A stretch of 64,000 nt of DNA. It comes from Paludibacter sp. Its GTDB lineage: Bacteria; Bacteroidota; Bacteroidia; Bacteroidales; Paludibacteraceae. Positions 53,377 through 60,400 of the stretch are shown one piece after another. A model generated the notes under the pieces. The model saw nothing but the letters and a program-made list of their open reading frames with translations, made no database searches and had not been told where the DNA came from. The stretch spans positions 512,066-576,065 of the forward strand of contig NZ_WASO01000014.1 of assembly GCF_009712605.1 (NCBI RefSeq), written 5' to 3'. Position 1 is the stretch's first letter, and each line of letters opens with the position of its first letter. Both the position numbers and the translations under genes were made by a program.

Positions 53377-53793
53377 CTACTTGCCTTTCGACGGATTGTC
53401 CACTTTCCACGAGCAGACATCCTCTACATACCGCCAGCTTACGGTGTCTCCGGGTTTCAGCGTCTGATAAAGCGCCAGCTTTTTCGGTACTTTATCATTG
53501 ATGCGGTAGTACCAGGCCATTTTGCCTCGTTCACCCTTTACCTGATCGATCGCCGTCACAAACACATACGACCCAACGGGATGGGTTTCCGTTTCAGCAG
53601 CTTCCTGCAAAGCGCCGAGCACCGCGATGCCGGGAAACCAGGCTACTTTGACCGTTTTCAGAGCCTGTACTTTCCCATAGTCGATCTCTACGGTGATCTC
53701 TTTTTTCACCGACTGTACCTTTTTACTTCCTCCGAATAAAACGACCGGCGTTACAAGCAACAGCAAGACAAGAGTATATATTTTTGTTTTCAT
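53377..53793 (-). CDS. DUF4430 secreted protein of the cobalamin operon
   Basis: 138 residues. A signal peptide (~1-21) is followed by a DUF4430 domain: EITVEIDYGKVQALKTVKVA, TVLGALQEA-like (IAVLGALQEAAETE), GKMAWYYRINDKVPKKLALY and PGDTVSWRYVED. DUF4430 is the C-terminal cobalamin-binding domain of transcobalamin and intrinsic factor. Here it stands alone directly behind btuB, so a surface or periplasmic corrinoid-binding accessory is plausible (inference). Confidence 0.8.
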   Translation of the reverse strand: MKTKIYTLVLLLLVTPVVLFGGSKKVQSVKKEITVEIDYGKVQALKTVKVAWFPGIAVLGALQEAAETETHPVGSYVFVTAIDQVKGERGKMAWYYRINDKVPKKLALYQTLKPGDTVSWRYVEDVCSWKVDNPSKGK

Positions 53794-53943
53794 ATTTCTT
53801 TTTAGAACAAAGAGTAAAGATTAAAGAATAAAGACAGCAACTTTCTGTTGGTTGTGTCACAACATTAACACGAATATTTCATATAAATACCTGCAACGTT
53901 ATTCCACAACCTCCCCCTCAGATTGTCTTTGCTCTTTCTTCTC

Positions 53944-56076
53944 TTAAAACGCATACGACAGTTTTGCCACAATACTACGGCCCGGCATGTTGTATCCGTC
54001 TTTCTCTGTATAGTTTTCATCTAACAGGTTGGAAGCGGTAATTCCAAAATTGACTTTCTGCGAATAGGCATATCCGATCGAATAATCGAACACCATATAA
54101 GCCGGCAACTGCAACATTTTGTCGGAAGCTGCATATCCTCCATGAGTATAGTAATCGGTCGATTTGATGCCCGGACGAAGGTAACTGAAGTTATCTTTTT
54201 CGAGACGGGTTCCGATCAAACGTCCGTTCAGGCGCATATTTACTTTGCCGTACTGATAGTTCAATCCGAAGTTGCCGTTGGTTTTACGGGCAAACTGCAT
54301 ATCATATGTTTGCTCCTGACCTTTAACCATCTGTGTAAAATTATTTTTCAACATCCAGGTGAAGTTGGCATACGCTTCGAGCAACAGTTTCGAGTCAATA
54401 AACTTTCCGAAGTTAAATGCGGAAACAAGTTCAAGACCGTTCATCGTTGATTGGTTGGCATTCGTAAACGTAGTACCGGCAGTCACGTATTGGTTCACAA
54501 TTTTGTTGTCGTACAAAGTATGAAAATAGGTAACATCAAGCTTCAAACCTGCAGCCGCAGAGGTATAACTCAACCCGAAATCGGTAGTACGCGATTTCTC
54601 CGGTTTCAGATCAGGGTTGCCGATATAATCGGTCGAATAGGTAACACCGCCATAAGTATATTTCATGGTATATTTACCTGACATCTGATAAGCATCGGGC
54701 ACATAGAAAGCGGTTCCGTAAGAAGCGTGAGCCTTGAAATCAGCGAAAGCATATTGCGCACCTACCGACGGATTGACAGTATTGTAATGGGCATTGGCAT
54801 CCGGAGCATTCAACGCAGCATTGGCATCGATATGGTAATTAAAACGGTCGTAACGCAGACCTGCATTCACATTCAAACCATTCCAGTTGTAAACGGCCTG
54901 TCCGAACAACGCAATGTTGGTAAAGCGGTTATCGGGTTTATAGGGCGCTGTTTCAACGCCTTTGGCCGAATAGTTATTCGACGTATAGTCGTACACCTTA
55001 ATATCCTGGCCTACTGTAAAATTGAGGTTACCAAATTTATAACCGTCCTGTAACTGATAACCGTATTCTTTGGTTGAGCTTGTAAAGTTGATAAATCCGG
55101 CGTCAGTGTTGTCCGAATAATTCGGATTTTTATCGTTGGTGTAGTAAGGTGCAAAACGGAAGCGGTTCAATGCATTTTGCTGTTCTAACGAAGCATAGAG
55201 GTTCAGGCGGTTCACGTCCTTTTTGCTCTGTCCGTATGAACCCCAGTAATTACCGGCAGTCTCCACATCGTAAGCATAGGTATAGCTACCTTCGGCACGC
55301 ACTTTCCACTGCGGATTCACCTTATAGTCGGCAAACGCATTAGCAACGTTCAGCTCGTACTGAGTGTTGTCCATTGCATCGCCGTACGAAGCCTTATCAA
55401 GGATCAACTTATCGACTTCAGTCATCTTCAGGAAATTATGTTGGCCAATCCGGTAATCTTTAGTCTGTTGCTGGCGACTGTAGCCCAAACCGTAGCTGAA
55501 CTTATCATTCGCCACACCGGTAAAGTTAGCCCCCAGCTTGCTATAACCGAAACTACCAGCTTCGACAGATGCACTTCCCTGCGATTTTTTACCTGCTTTT
55601 TTTGTGATGATATTAATAACACCACCCATGGCATCAGAACCGTACAAAACGGCATACGGGCCTTTTATCACCTCGATGCGTTCCACATTATCGACCGCAA
55701 TAGTCGCCAGATTGGTTGTACCTGCCGATTCACCATTGATAAGCACGAGCACTACACTACGATTGTGAGCGCTGGGCGAAAAGCCACGCATGGCAACCTG
55801 AGCCGATAACCCCGGATATTGTATAATATCCAGATTGGTAGCTCGTTTCAACACTTCTGCAAGATTGTCGTTAGGAAGCGACTTGAGCGTACTTCCCGAT
55901 ATAATTTCTACTTTTTGTGGAATACTTTTCAGTAAAGTTCCGGAACGTGAAGCGTTTACAACCACTTCATTCATTTGATATGAGCGAATGGAATCGCCGT
56001 CCTGAGGTTTAAGTCCGGCAGCAAAAGCCGAAGCTCCTGCCGTCAAAACCGCAACCGATAGTAACAGTTTTCTCAT
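53944..56076 (-). CDS. btuB: BtuB-like TonB-dependent corrinoid receptor
   Basis: 710 residues. A signal peptide (~1-20) is followed by a plug domain (~30-165: NEVVVNASRSGTLLKSIPQK VEI, NVERIEVIKGPYAVLYGSDA MGGVINII) and a 22-strand barrel (~180-710) ending in an aromatic C-terminus (AKLSYAF). There is no N-terminal carboxypeptidase-like (CNA/DUF4480-type) extension, unlike SusC proteins. The location behind a cobalamin riboswitch with btuC/D/F argues for vitamin B12/corrinoid import over siderophores. Confidence 0.92.
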   Translation of the reverse strand: MRKLLLSVAVLTAGASAFAAGLKPQDGDSIRSYQMNEVVVNASRSGTLLKSIPQKVEIISGSTLKSLPNDNLAEVLKRATNLDIIQYPGLSAQVAMRGFSPSAHNRSVVLVLINGESAGTTNLATIAVDNVERIEVIKGPYAVLYGSDAMGGVINIITKKAGKKSQGSASVEAGSFGYSKLGANFTGVANDKFSYGLGYSRQQQTKDYRIGQHNFLKMTEVDKLILDKASYGDAMDNTQYELNVANAFADYKVNPQWKVRAEGSYTYAYDVETAGNYWGSYGQSKKDVNRLNLYASLEQQNALNRFRFAPYYTNDKNPNYSDNTDAGFINFTSSTKEYGYQLQDGYKFGNLNFTVGQDIKVYDYTSNNYSAKGVETAPYKPDNRFTNIALFGQAVYNWNGLNVNAGLRYDRFNYHIDANAALNAPDANAHYNTVNPSVGAQYAFADFKAHASYGTAFYVPDAYQMSGKYTMKYTYGGVTYSTDYIGNPDLKPEKSRTTDFGLSYTSAAAGLKLDVTYFHTLYDNKIVNQYVTAGTTFTNANQSTMNGLELVSAFNFGKFIDSKLLLEAYANFTWMLKNNFTQMVKGQEQTYDMQFARKTNGNFGLNYQYGKVNMRLNGRLIGTRLEKDNFSYLRPGIKSTDYYTHGGYAASDKMLQLPAYMVFDYSIGYAYSQKVNFGITASNLLDENYTEKDGYNMPGRSIVAKLSYAF

Positions 56077-56164
56077 TTGTTTTTAATAATTAGTTGAATT
56101 GAATGTGGTTCCTCTCAGCACTATCCGGAATCGGCTGGTTGGAACAGATTTATTTTTTTATCTA

Positions 56165-56196
56165 CCTTTTCTAAAGTTCTAAACTTTAGAAAAGGT
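56165..56196. other. Intercistronic hairpin before btuB
   Basis: CCTTTTCTAAAG pairs with CTTTAGAAAAGG (12 bp) around a 7-nt loop in the 128-nt gap between btuD and btuB. It lacks a clear T-run, so it may protect or process mRNA rather than terminate. The gap holds no second B12 riboswitch. Confidence 0.45.
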
Positions 56197-56204
56197 TAGA
56201 AAAA

Positions 56205-57029
56205 CTATTCGTTTATTACTCTTTCTTTTTTCAATTTTTCTATCTGATGACGCGGCACCAGAAAAACGGTCGGTCGTCCCGTAACGGGATTAGGACGGGT
56301 GACGACCACGGTTTTGTATACCTCTTCGATGATGGAGAACTGCAACACCTCGTCGGGTGCACCCTGCGTATGAAGCTTACCGCCGTCCAACAACAACAAT
56401 CTGTTGCAGTAAGAGCTGGCCAGATTCAGGTCGTGAATAATCATCAGCACCGTCAGTCCAAGTTCGCAATTGAGTTCCCGCACCAGATCGAGCACCTGCA
56501 CCTGATGGCTGATGTCGAGTTGCGAGGTCGGTTCATCGAGCAACAAAAGCTTCGGCTCCTGCGTGAGCGCCCGGGCCATTGCCGCCAGTTGCCGTTCGCC
56601 ACCACTAAGCGACGAGAGCGGTTGATCACGGTATTTCAGAATACCCGTAAGCTCCATATATTTTTCGGCTCTCGCCACATCTTCTTTCTTTTCAAAAAAC
56701 TGAAACAGTTCGCGGTATGGCAAGCGCCCCAGCAATACATATTCCAATACCGACATCGACGTATCCTCAATGTGTTGCGTCACCACGGCAATGGCCTGCG
56801 CTTTTTGTCGTACCGGCATTGCACTCAGCTCTTTTCCTTCAAGCAACATCGTTCCCGACGAACGTTTCAAATCTCCAAGCAGCGTTTTGATCAGCGTACT
56901 TTTGCCCGAACCGTTCGGTCCGATAATGCCCGCAAAATCGCCTTTATTGAGCGTAAACGCGACCTCTTGCAACCGAAAGCTCTTATAACCGCCGCATAAG
57001 CTGTCGATCTCCAACAGTGGTTCTTTCAT
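56205..57029 (-). CDS. btuD: Corrinoid ABC transporter ATPase
   Basis: 274 residues from the ATG that makes an ATGA overlap with btuC; an ATG three codons earlier is the alternative, and the long frame beyond lies inside btuC. Walker A is GPNGSGKST (~34-42), the Q-loop follows, the signature is LSGGERQL, and Walker B is LLLLDEPTS. The C-terminal extra domain (VVTRPNPVTGRPTVFLVPRH) is as in FecE/BtuD-type ATPases. Confidence 0.92.
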   Translation of the reverse strand: MKEPLLEIDSLCGGYKSFRLQEVAFTLNKGDFAGIIGPNGSGKSTLIKTLLGDLKRSSGTMLLEGKELSAMPVRQKAQAIAVVTQHIEDTSMSVLEYVLLGRLPYRELFQFFEKKEDVARAEKYMELTGILKYRDQPLSSLSGGERQLAAMARALTQEPKLLLLDEPTSQLDISHQVQVLDLVRELNCELGLTVLMIIHDLNLASSYCNRLLLLDGGKLHTQGAPDEVLQFSIIEEVYKTVVVTRPNPVTGRPTVFLVPRHQIEKLKKERVINE

Positions 57030-58036
57030 TTCTTCCATGCCGAACCCTTTCTGCTTAAAAGAATGATAAACAATATGCCTCCGGTAATCCCCGTCAGCAC
57101 ACCCACCGGCAGTTCGTTGGGCGCAATCAGCGTACGGGCCAACACGTCGCAAACGATCAGAAACAGACCGCCGCCCAGAAAACTTGCCGAGAGCAAAATA
57201 CGGTAGTCCGATCCTACGGCACGCCGCATCAGGTGTGGAATTACTAAGCCCACAAAACCGATAATACCGGCAATGGAGACACACAAGCCTGTCAGCAACG
57301 ATGCCAGCACAAACAGCACCCGTATCGTCAGTTTTACATTGATGCCCAGATGTATCGCTTCATCTTCACCCAAACGCAAGGCATTGAGTGCATGAGCAAA
57401 CAGGTGCGTCAGCAAAAAGACCCCGACACTACCGAACAACATCAGGCGAATAAGTCTTCCGTCGGGTTGTTCCAGCGAACCCATTGTCCAGAAAATTATA
57501 TTGTGCATATCTTCGGTGGTCGATATCGACAGCAAAAACATCAGCAACGACGAGCAAACAAAACTGATCATGACGCCCGTGAGCAACATTCGGTTGATAT
57601 TGGCTGCACTCTTGCCCATTCCCAGCACATACACCAGAAAGATGGTAACGAATGCCCCGGCAAAACCGGCTACCGGAAGTAAAAAACTACCCAGCGACAA
57701 TGCCGTTCCCGATACGATTATCAGTGCCACACCAAGCGAAGCACCGCCCGAGATTCCGAGTGTAAAGGGTTCTACCAGCGGATTGCGGTAAATACCCTGC
57801 AAAATAACACCCGACAAGCTTAACGATGCTCCCACGGCAAAAGCCAGCAACAGACGCGGAACGCGCAGGTTCATCAACACGGAATACTCCATGCTGTCCG
57901 AATGCTGCAACACGTAGGGCAACTGCTTCCACGAGATGTTGATGTCGCCCGAAAGCAACGACCAAACCGAGGCTGCTATCAGAAACACCAGCAGCAGTAC
58001 CAGGAAACCGACACGATATAGTTTGAATACCTTCAT
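57026..58036 (-). CDS. btuC: Corrinoid ABC transporter permease
   Basis: 336 residues with about ten transmembrane helices. FecCD-family motifs are DINISWKQLPYVL, NLRVPRLLLAFAVGASLSLS GVILQ, GISGGASLGVALII and AGIIGFVGLVIPHLMRRAVG (the ATPase-coupling loop). It forms the membrane channel with btuD and receives substrate from btuF. Confidence 0.93.
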   Translation of the reverse strand: MKVFKLYRVGFLVLLLVFLIAASVWSLLSGDINISWKQLPYVLQHSDSMEYSVLMNLRVPRLLLAFAVGASLSLSGVILQGIYRNPLVEPFTLGISGGASLGVALIIVSGTALSLGSFLLPVAGFAGAFVTIFLVYVLGMGKSAANINRMLLTGVMISFVCSSLLMFLLSISTTEDMHNIIFWTMGSLEQPDGRLIRLMLFGSVGVFLLTHLFAHALNALRLGEDEAIHLGINVKLTIRVLFVLASLLTGLCVSIAGIIGFVGLVIPHLMRRAVGSDYRILLSASFLGGGLFLIVCDVLARTLIAPNELPVGVLTGITGGILFIILLSRKGSAWKK

Positions 58037-58068
58037 TATTGATAATTCAGCAACAAATTTTCAGTTCT

Positions 58069-58189
58069 GACCTCTCCTCCTAACCTCCTCTCCGAAGGCG
58101 AGGAGGAACACGACAGTGATGATACAAGATACAACTCACTTTTCAGATACATAGCCCCTCTCTCTCGGGAGAGGGGTTGGGGAGAGGTC
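58069..58189. repeat. Dispersed palindromic element between btuR and btuC
   Basis: The ends GACCTCTCCTCCTAACC and GGTTGGGGAGAGGTC are inverted near-repeats. Inside are the hairpins CCTCTCCGAAGGCGAGGAGG and CCCCTCTCTCTCGGGAGAGGGG. Such elements are frequent in Bacteroidota intergenic DNA. It lies inside the cobalamin operon without an ORF and may affect transcript stability. Confidence 0.55.
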
Positions 58190-58230
58190 TGCTATTGAAA
58201 TCTGCAAATCAATTGTAACACCTAATGTAT

Positions 58231-58776
58231 TTAGAACTCTATTCCCTCCCGGCTACGAATCTTCTGATCGTAAGGGTGTTTTATCTTTTTAATTTCGCTC
58301 ACATAATCGGCCAGCTCCATCACGGCATCCGTAGCTCCCCGACCGGTAATAACCAGTTCCAGCGTTGACGGTTTTGCTTTGATCAGGTCGAGCAACAGTT
58401 TCTCTTCCAGATAATTGTCGCGTACCGAAATATTCAGTTCGTCCAGAATCATAAGGTCGTAACCCGCAGCAAAAAATTCGTTTTTGATCTTCGCTACCGC
58501 CTCGTGCGTCTCCTGCCGAATCACATTCTCGTCCAACGAACGATTCAAATGCGGATGTCCCTTGGCAAAATTGAAAACATCAGCTCCCAGTTTACGCAGG
58601 CTCTGCATTTCGTTGTAGCCGTATTTTTCCGGGTCTTTATGAAAAGAGCAGTAGCACACCTTCTGTCCGTGGCCCAGCGCACGGGTCGCCAGTCCGATGG
58701 CCGAAGTGGTTTTTCCCTTGCCATCACCCGTGTATATATGTATAAGTCCGTTCTTGTTCATTGACAATTTATTCAT
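58231..58776 (-). CDS. cobO: ATP:corrinoid adenosyltransferase
   Basis: 181 residues of the CobA/BtuR/CobO family. The P-loop is YTGDGKGKTTSAIGLA (GDGKGKT ~18-24), followed by VCYCSFHKDPEKYGYNE, YDLMILDELNISV and ELVITGRGATDAVMELADYVSEIKKIKHPY. It transfers the adenosyl group of ATP to the corrinoid cobalt in the cytoplasm. It is the second gene of the riboswitch-controlled operon. BtuR/CobA are synonyms. Confidence 0.94.
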   Translation of the reverse strand: MNKLSMNKNGLIHIYTGDGKGKTTSAIGLATRALGHGQKVCYCSFHKDPEKYGYNEMQSLRKLGADVFNFAKGHPHLNRSLDENVIRQETHEAVAKIKNEFFAAGYDLMILDELNISVRDNYLEEKLLLDLIKAKPSTLELVITGRGATDAVMELADYVSEIKKIKHPYDQKIRSREGIEF

Positions 58777-58819
58777 TTACAATTTACGATTGAGCCGACT
58801 GAGTACTGTTTACTGTTTA

Positions 58820-59620
58820 CTATTTCAACGCCTTCATCATCAGCTCCTGCGTTTCAGCAAAGGTGACGGGTGTTGGTACGCACGCCATGTTGGAGTCGAT
58901 GACAATCACCTTTTTTGTACGCACGGCCTCAAGATTAGAGAATTTCTCCCATCGCTGTTTTTCCTCCCGGTCGATATTTCCCATGGTGACAATAAAAATC
59001 ACCGACGGATTCTTCAGCAACACGGCTTCGCGGGTGATGGAACCGGTTCTCATGCCTTCGGCAATGTTCCGGCCACCGGCCAACGTGATATAATCGTTCA
59101 GAAAAGTATTGGGAATAACGGCAAACAGAGGATCTACACCCAGCTGGATAAAAATCTTCCGTCCATCGGCTTTGCGGGCTTTCACCCGGTCGATGCGCTG
59201 CTGCACCGACTGCAACACCTTGTTGGCAACGGCTTCGCGCCCCACCAACCGGCTCAGTTGCCTGAACTGCGAACAAATTTCGGCATACGATTTCGGCATG
59301 GGGAACATCACCACCTGAATACCGAACTTTTTCAATTGCGCTACGGTCTCGGGAGGAGTCATCGACGAAGCCACCACCAGATCGGGCTTTAGCGACACCA
59401 CCTTTTCCACGTTCACCTTGACAGCAGTAGCCACCACATTCACCTTGCGGGTAGTTTTGCAATAACTGGTACAACCCACCAGCTCCTGTTCATCACCGAG
59501 ATATTGCAGGTTTTTTGTTAATGAGGGAGATAGAGAAATGATTCGTTTGGCAGGTACAGCCAATACCATCGCATATCCGAATGAAAAGACGAATCCGAGG
59601 AGCAATAAACGTTTAAGCAT
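58820..59620 (-). CDS. btuF: Corrinoid-binding periplasmic protein
   Basis: 266 residues of a type III substrate-binding protein. A signal peptide (~1-20) is followed by RIISLSPSLTKNLQYLGDEQ ELVG, SLKPDLVVASSMTPPETVAQ LKKFG and VNVEKVVSLKP, matching BtuF. It delivers corrinoids to BtuC/BtuD. The start is close to the riboswitch expression platform, so it is the first gene of the operon. Confidence 0.92.
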   Translation of the reverse strand: MLKRLLLLGFVFSFGYAMVLAVPAKRIISLSPSLTKNLQYLGDEQELVGCTSYCKTTRKVNVVATAVKVNVEKVVSLKPDLVVASSMTPPETVAQLKKFGIQVVMFPMPKSYAEICSQFRQLSRLVGREAVANKVLQSVQQRIDRVKARKADGRKIFIQLGVDPLFAVIPNTFLNDYITLAGGRNIAEGMRTGSITREAVLLKNPSVIFIVTMGNIDREEKQRWEKFSNLEAVRTKKVIVIDSNMACVPTPVTFAETQELMMKALK

Positions 59621-59729
59621 TGTGTAAACAGTAAATAAATGCTCGGGAAACAGCTCGGAGTATGACTACAAATGGAAGTAAGAGACATGCCCATAGAACC
59701 TTTTTCCCGAAGTTCCGGTTGATAAAAAC

Positions 59730-59920
59730 ATTGGCAGGTCTTCTGGCTCATCCCCGTATCTGACGCCTTCCCGTTTTAGTAAACAGTGGCAATGGAATTT
59801 CAGATACGTTTATGGGATTTACAGCTGCGGGTACAGCTCCGGAATAGTTCATGCGACAAACGCACCGGATTCCCTTTTGGATTGTCTCCCGCTCAGGAAA
59901 CAATCACCAAATGCGACGGC
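59730..59920 (-). ncRNA. Cobalamin riboswitch
   Basis: Read on the minus strand, the leader has the conserved elements in order: GGGAAtCCGGTG near 59870, the L5 region AGCTGTACCCGCAGCTGTAA, the invariant GCCACTG near 59790, GGGAAGGC, and the B12 box AGCCAGAAGACCTGCC at 59733-59748. btuF starts about 110 nt downstream. In Bacteroidota adenosylcobalamin binding represses such operons. Confidence 0.9.
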
Positions 59921-59927
59921 AAAGGTA
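59920..59927 (-). promoter_or_regulatory. Putative -7 element of the cobalamin operon
   Basis: TACCTTTG on the minus strand matches TAnnTTTG and lies at the 5' edge of the riboswitch, as expected for the start of the leader transcript. No convincing -33 element was found. Confidence 0.5.
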
Positions 59928-60400
59928 AGGAAAGGTTTGAAAACCGCAAGCGGAAAAGATCAAATAATTCTCCAGAAGCAAAGGCACAGCAAAGCTGGCA
60001 ACCAACTATTCAATTGACAAACAATCTAATATGCATTAACCATTAAGACATGAAGAAAGATCCAGCCACCTTTCATTTTTCGTTTTTATAAAATCAATTT
60101 TAACCTAAAAGCTGTTTTATGAGATGTTTTTTGTAGTTTTGAAAGCTTAATACCAATATAAAAAACAATGAGAGGACACGGGTTAGCAATCCGCCTCATC
60201 CTGTCAATTTAGCTATTTTTATCTATGAAAAATAAAAGAAGACATGAAGCAACTCAATATTTTCACGGGTTGTGTATGTGAACACATCCTCTTTTATTTC
60301 AGTATTGGATGAAGATCCTTATTTCAGGAATTTAAGTAGTAATAAAACAAAATACATCGATGTTCGCCGCTATTTAAAACCAAACAAGAAGAAACCTATC
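59928..60400. other. Gap between the riboswitch and the defence-like gene
   Basis: AT-rich DNA without a clear gene. A TAnnTTTG match (TAGTTTTG, 60134-60141) lies on the plus strand. An open frame from GTG 60272 joins the next gene's frame; its 43 residues (VLDEDPYFRNLSSNKTKYID region) look unlike the rest and may be remnant or leader sequence. Confidence 0.5.

Noticed and set aside
56077..56204. Possible second cobalamin riboswitch before btuB
   Set aside because: No GCCACTG, L5 or B12-box sequences are found; only a 12-bp hairpin is present.
58697..59392. 231-codon plus-strand open frame antisense to cobO/btuF
   Set aside because: It mirrors the strongly conserved btuF and cobO genes on the other strand and its translation has no recognisable domain.
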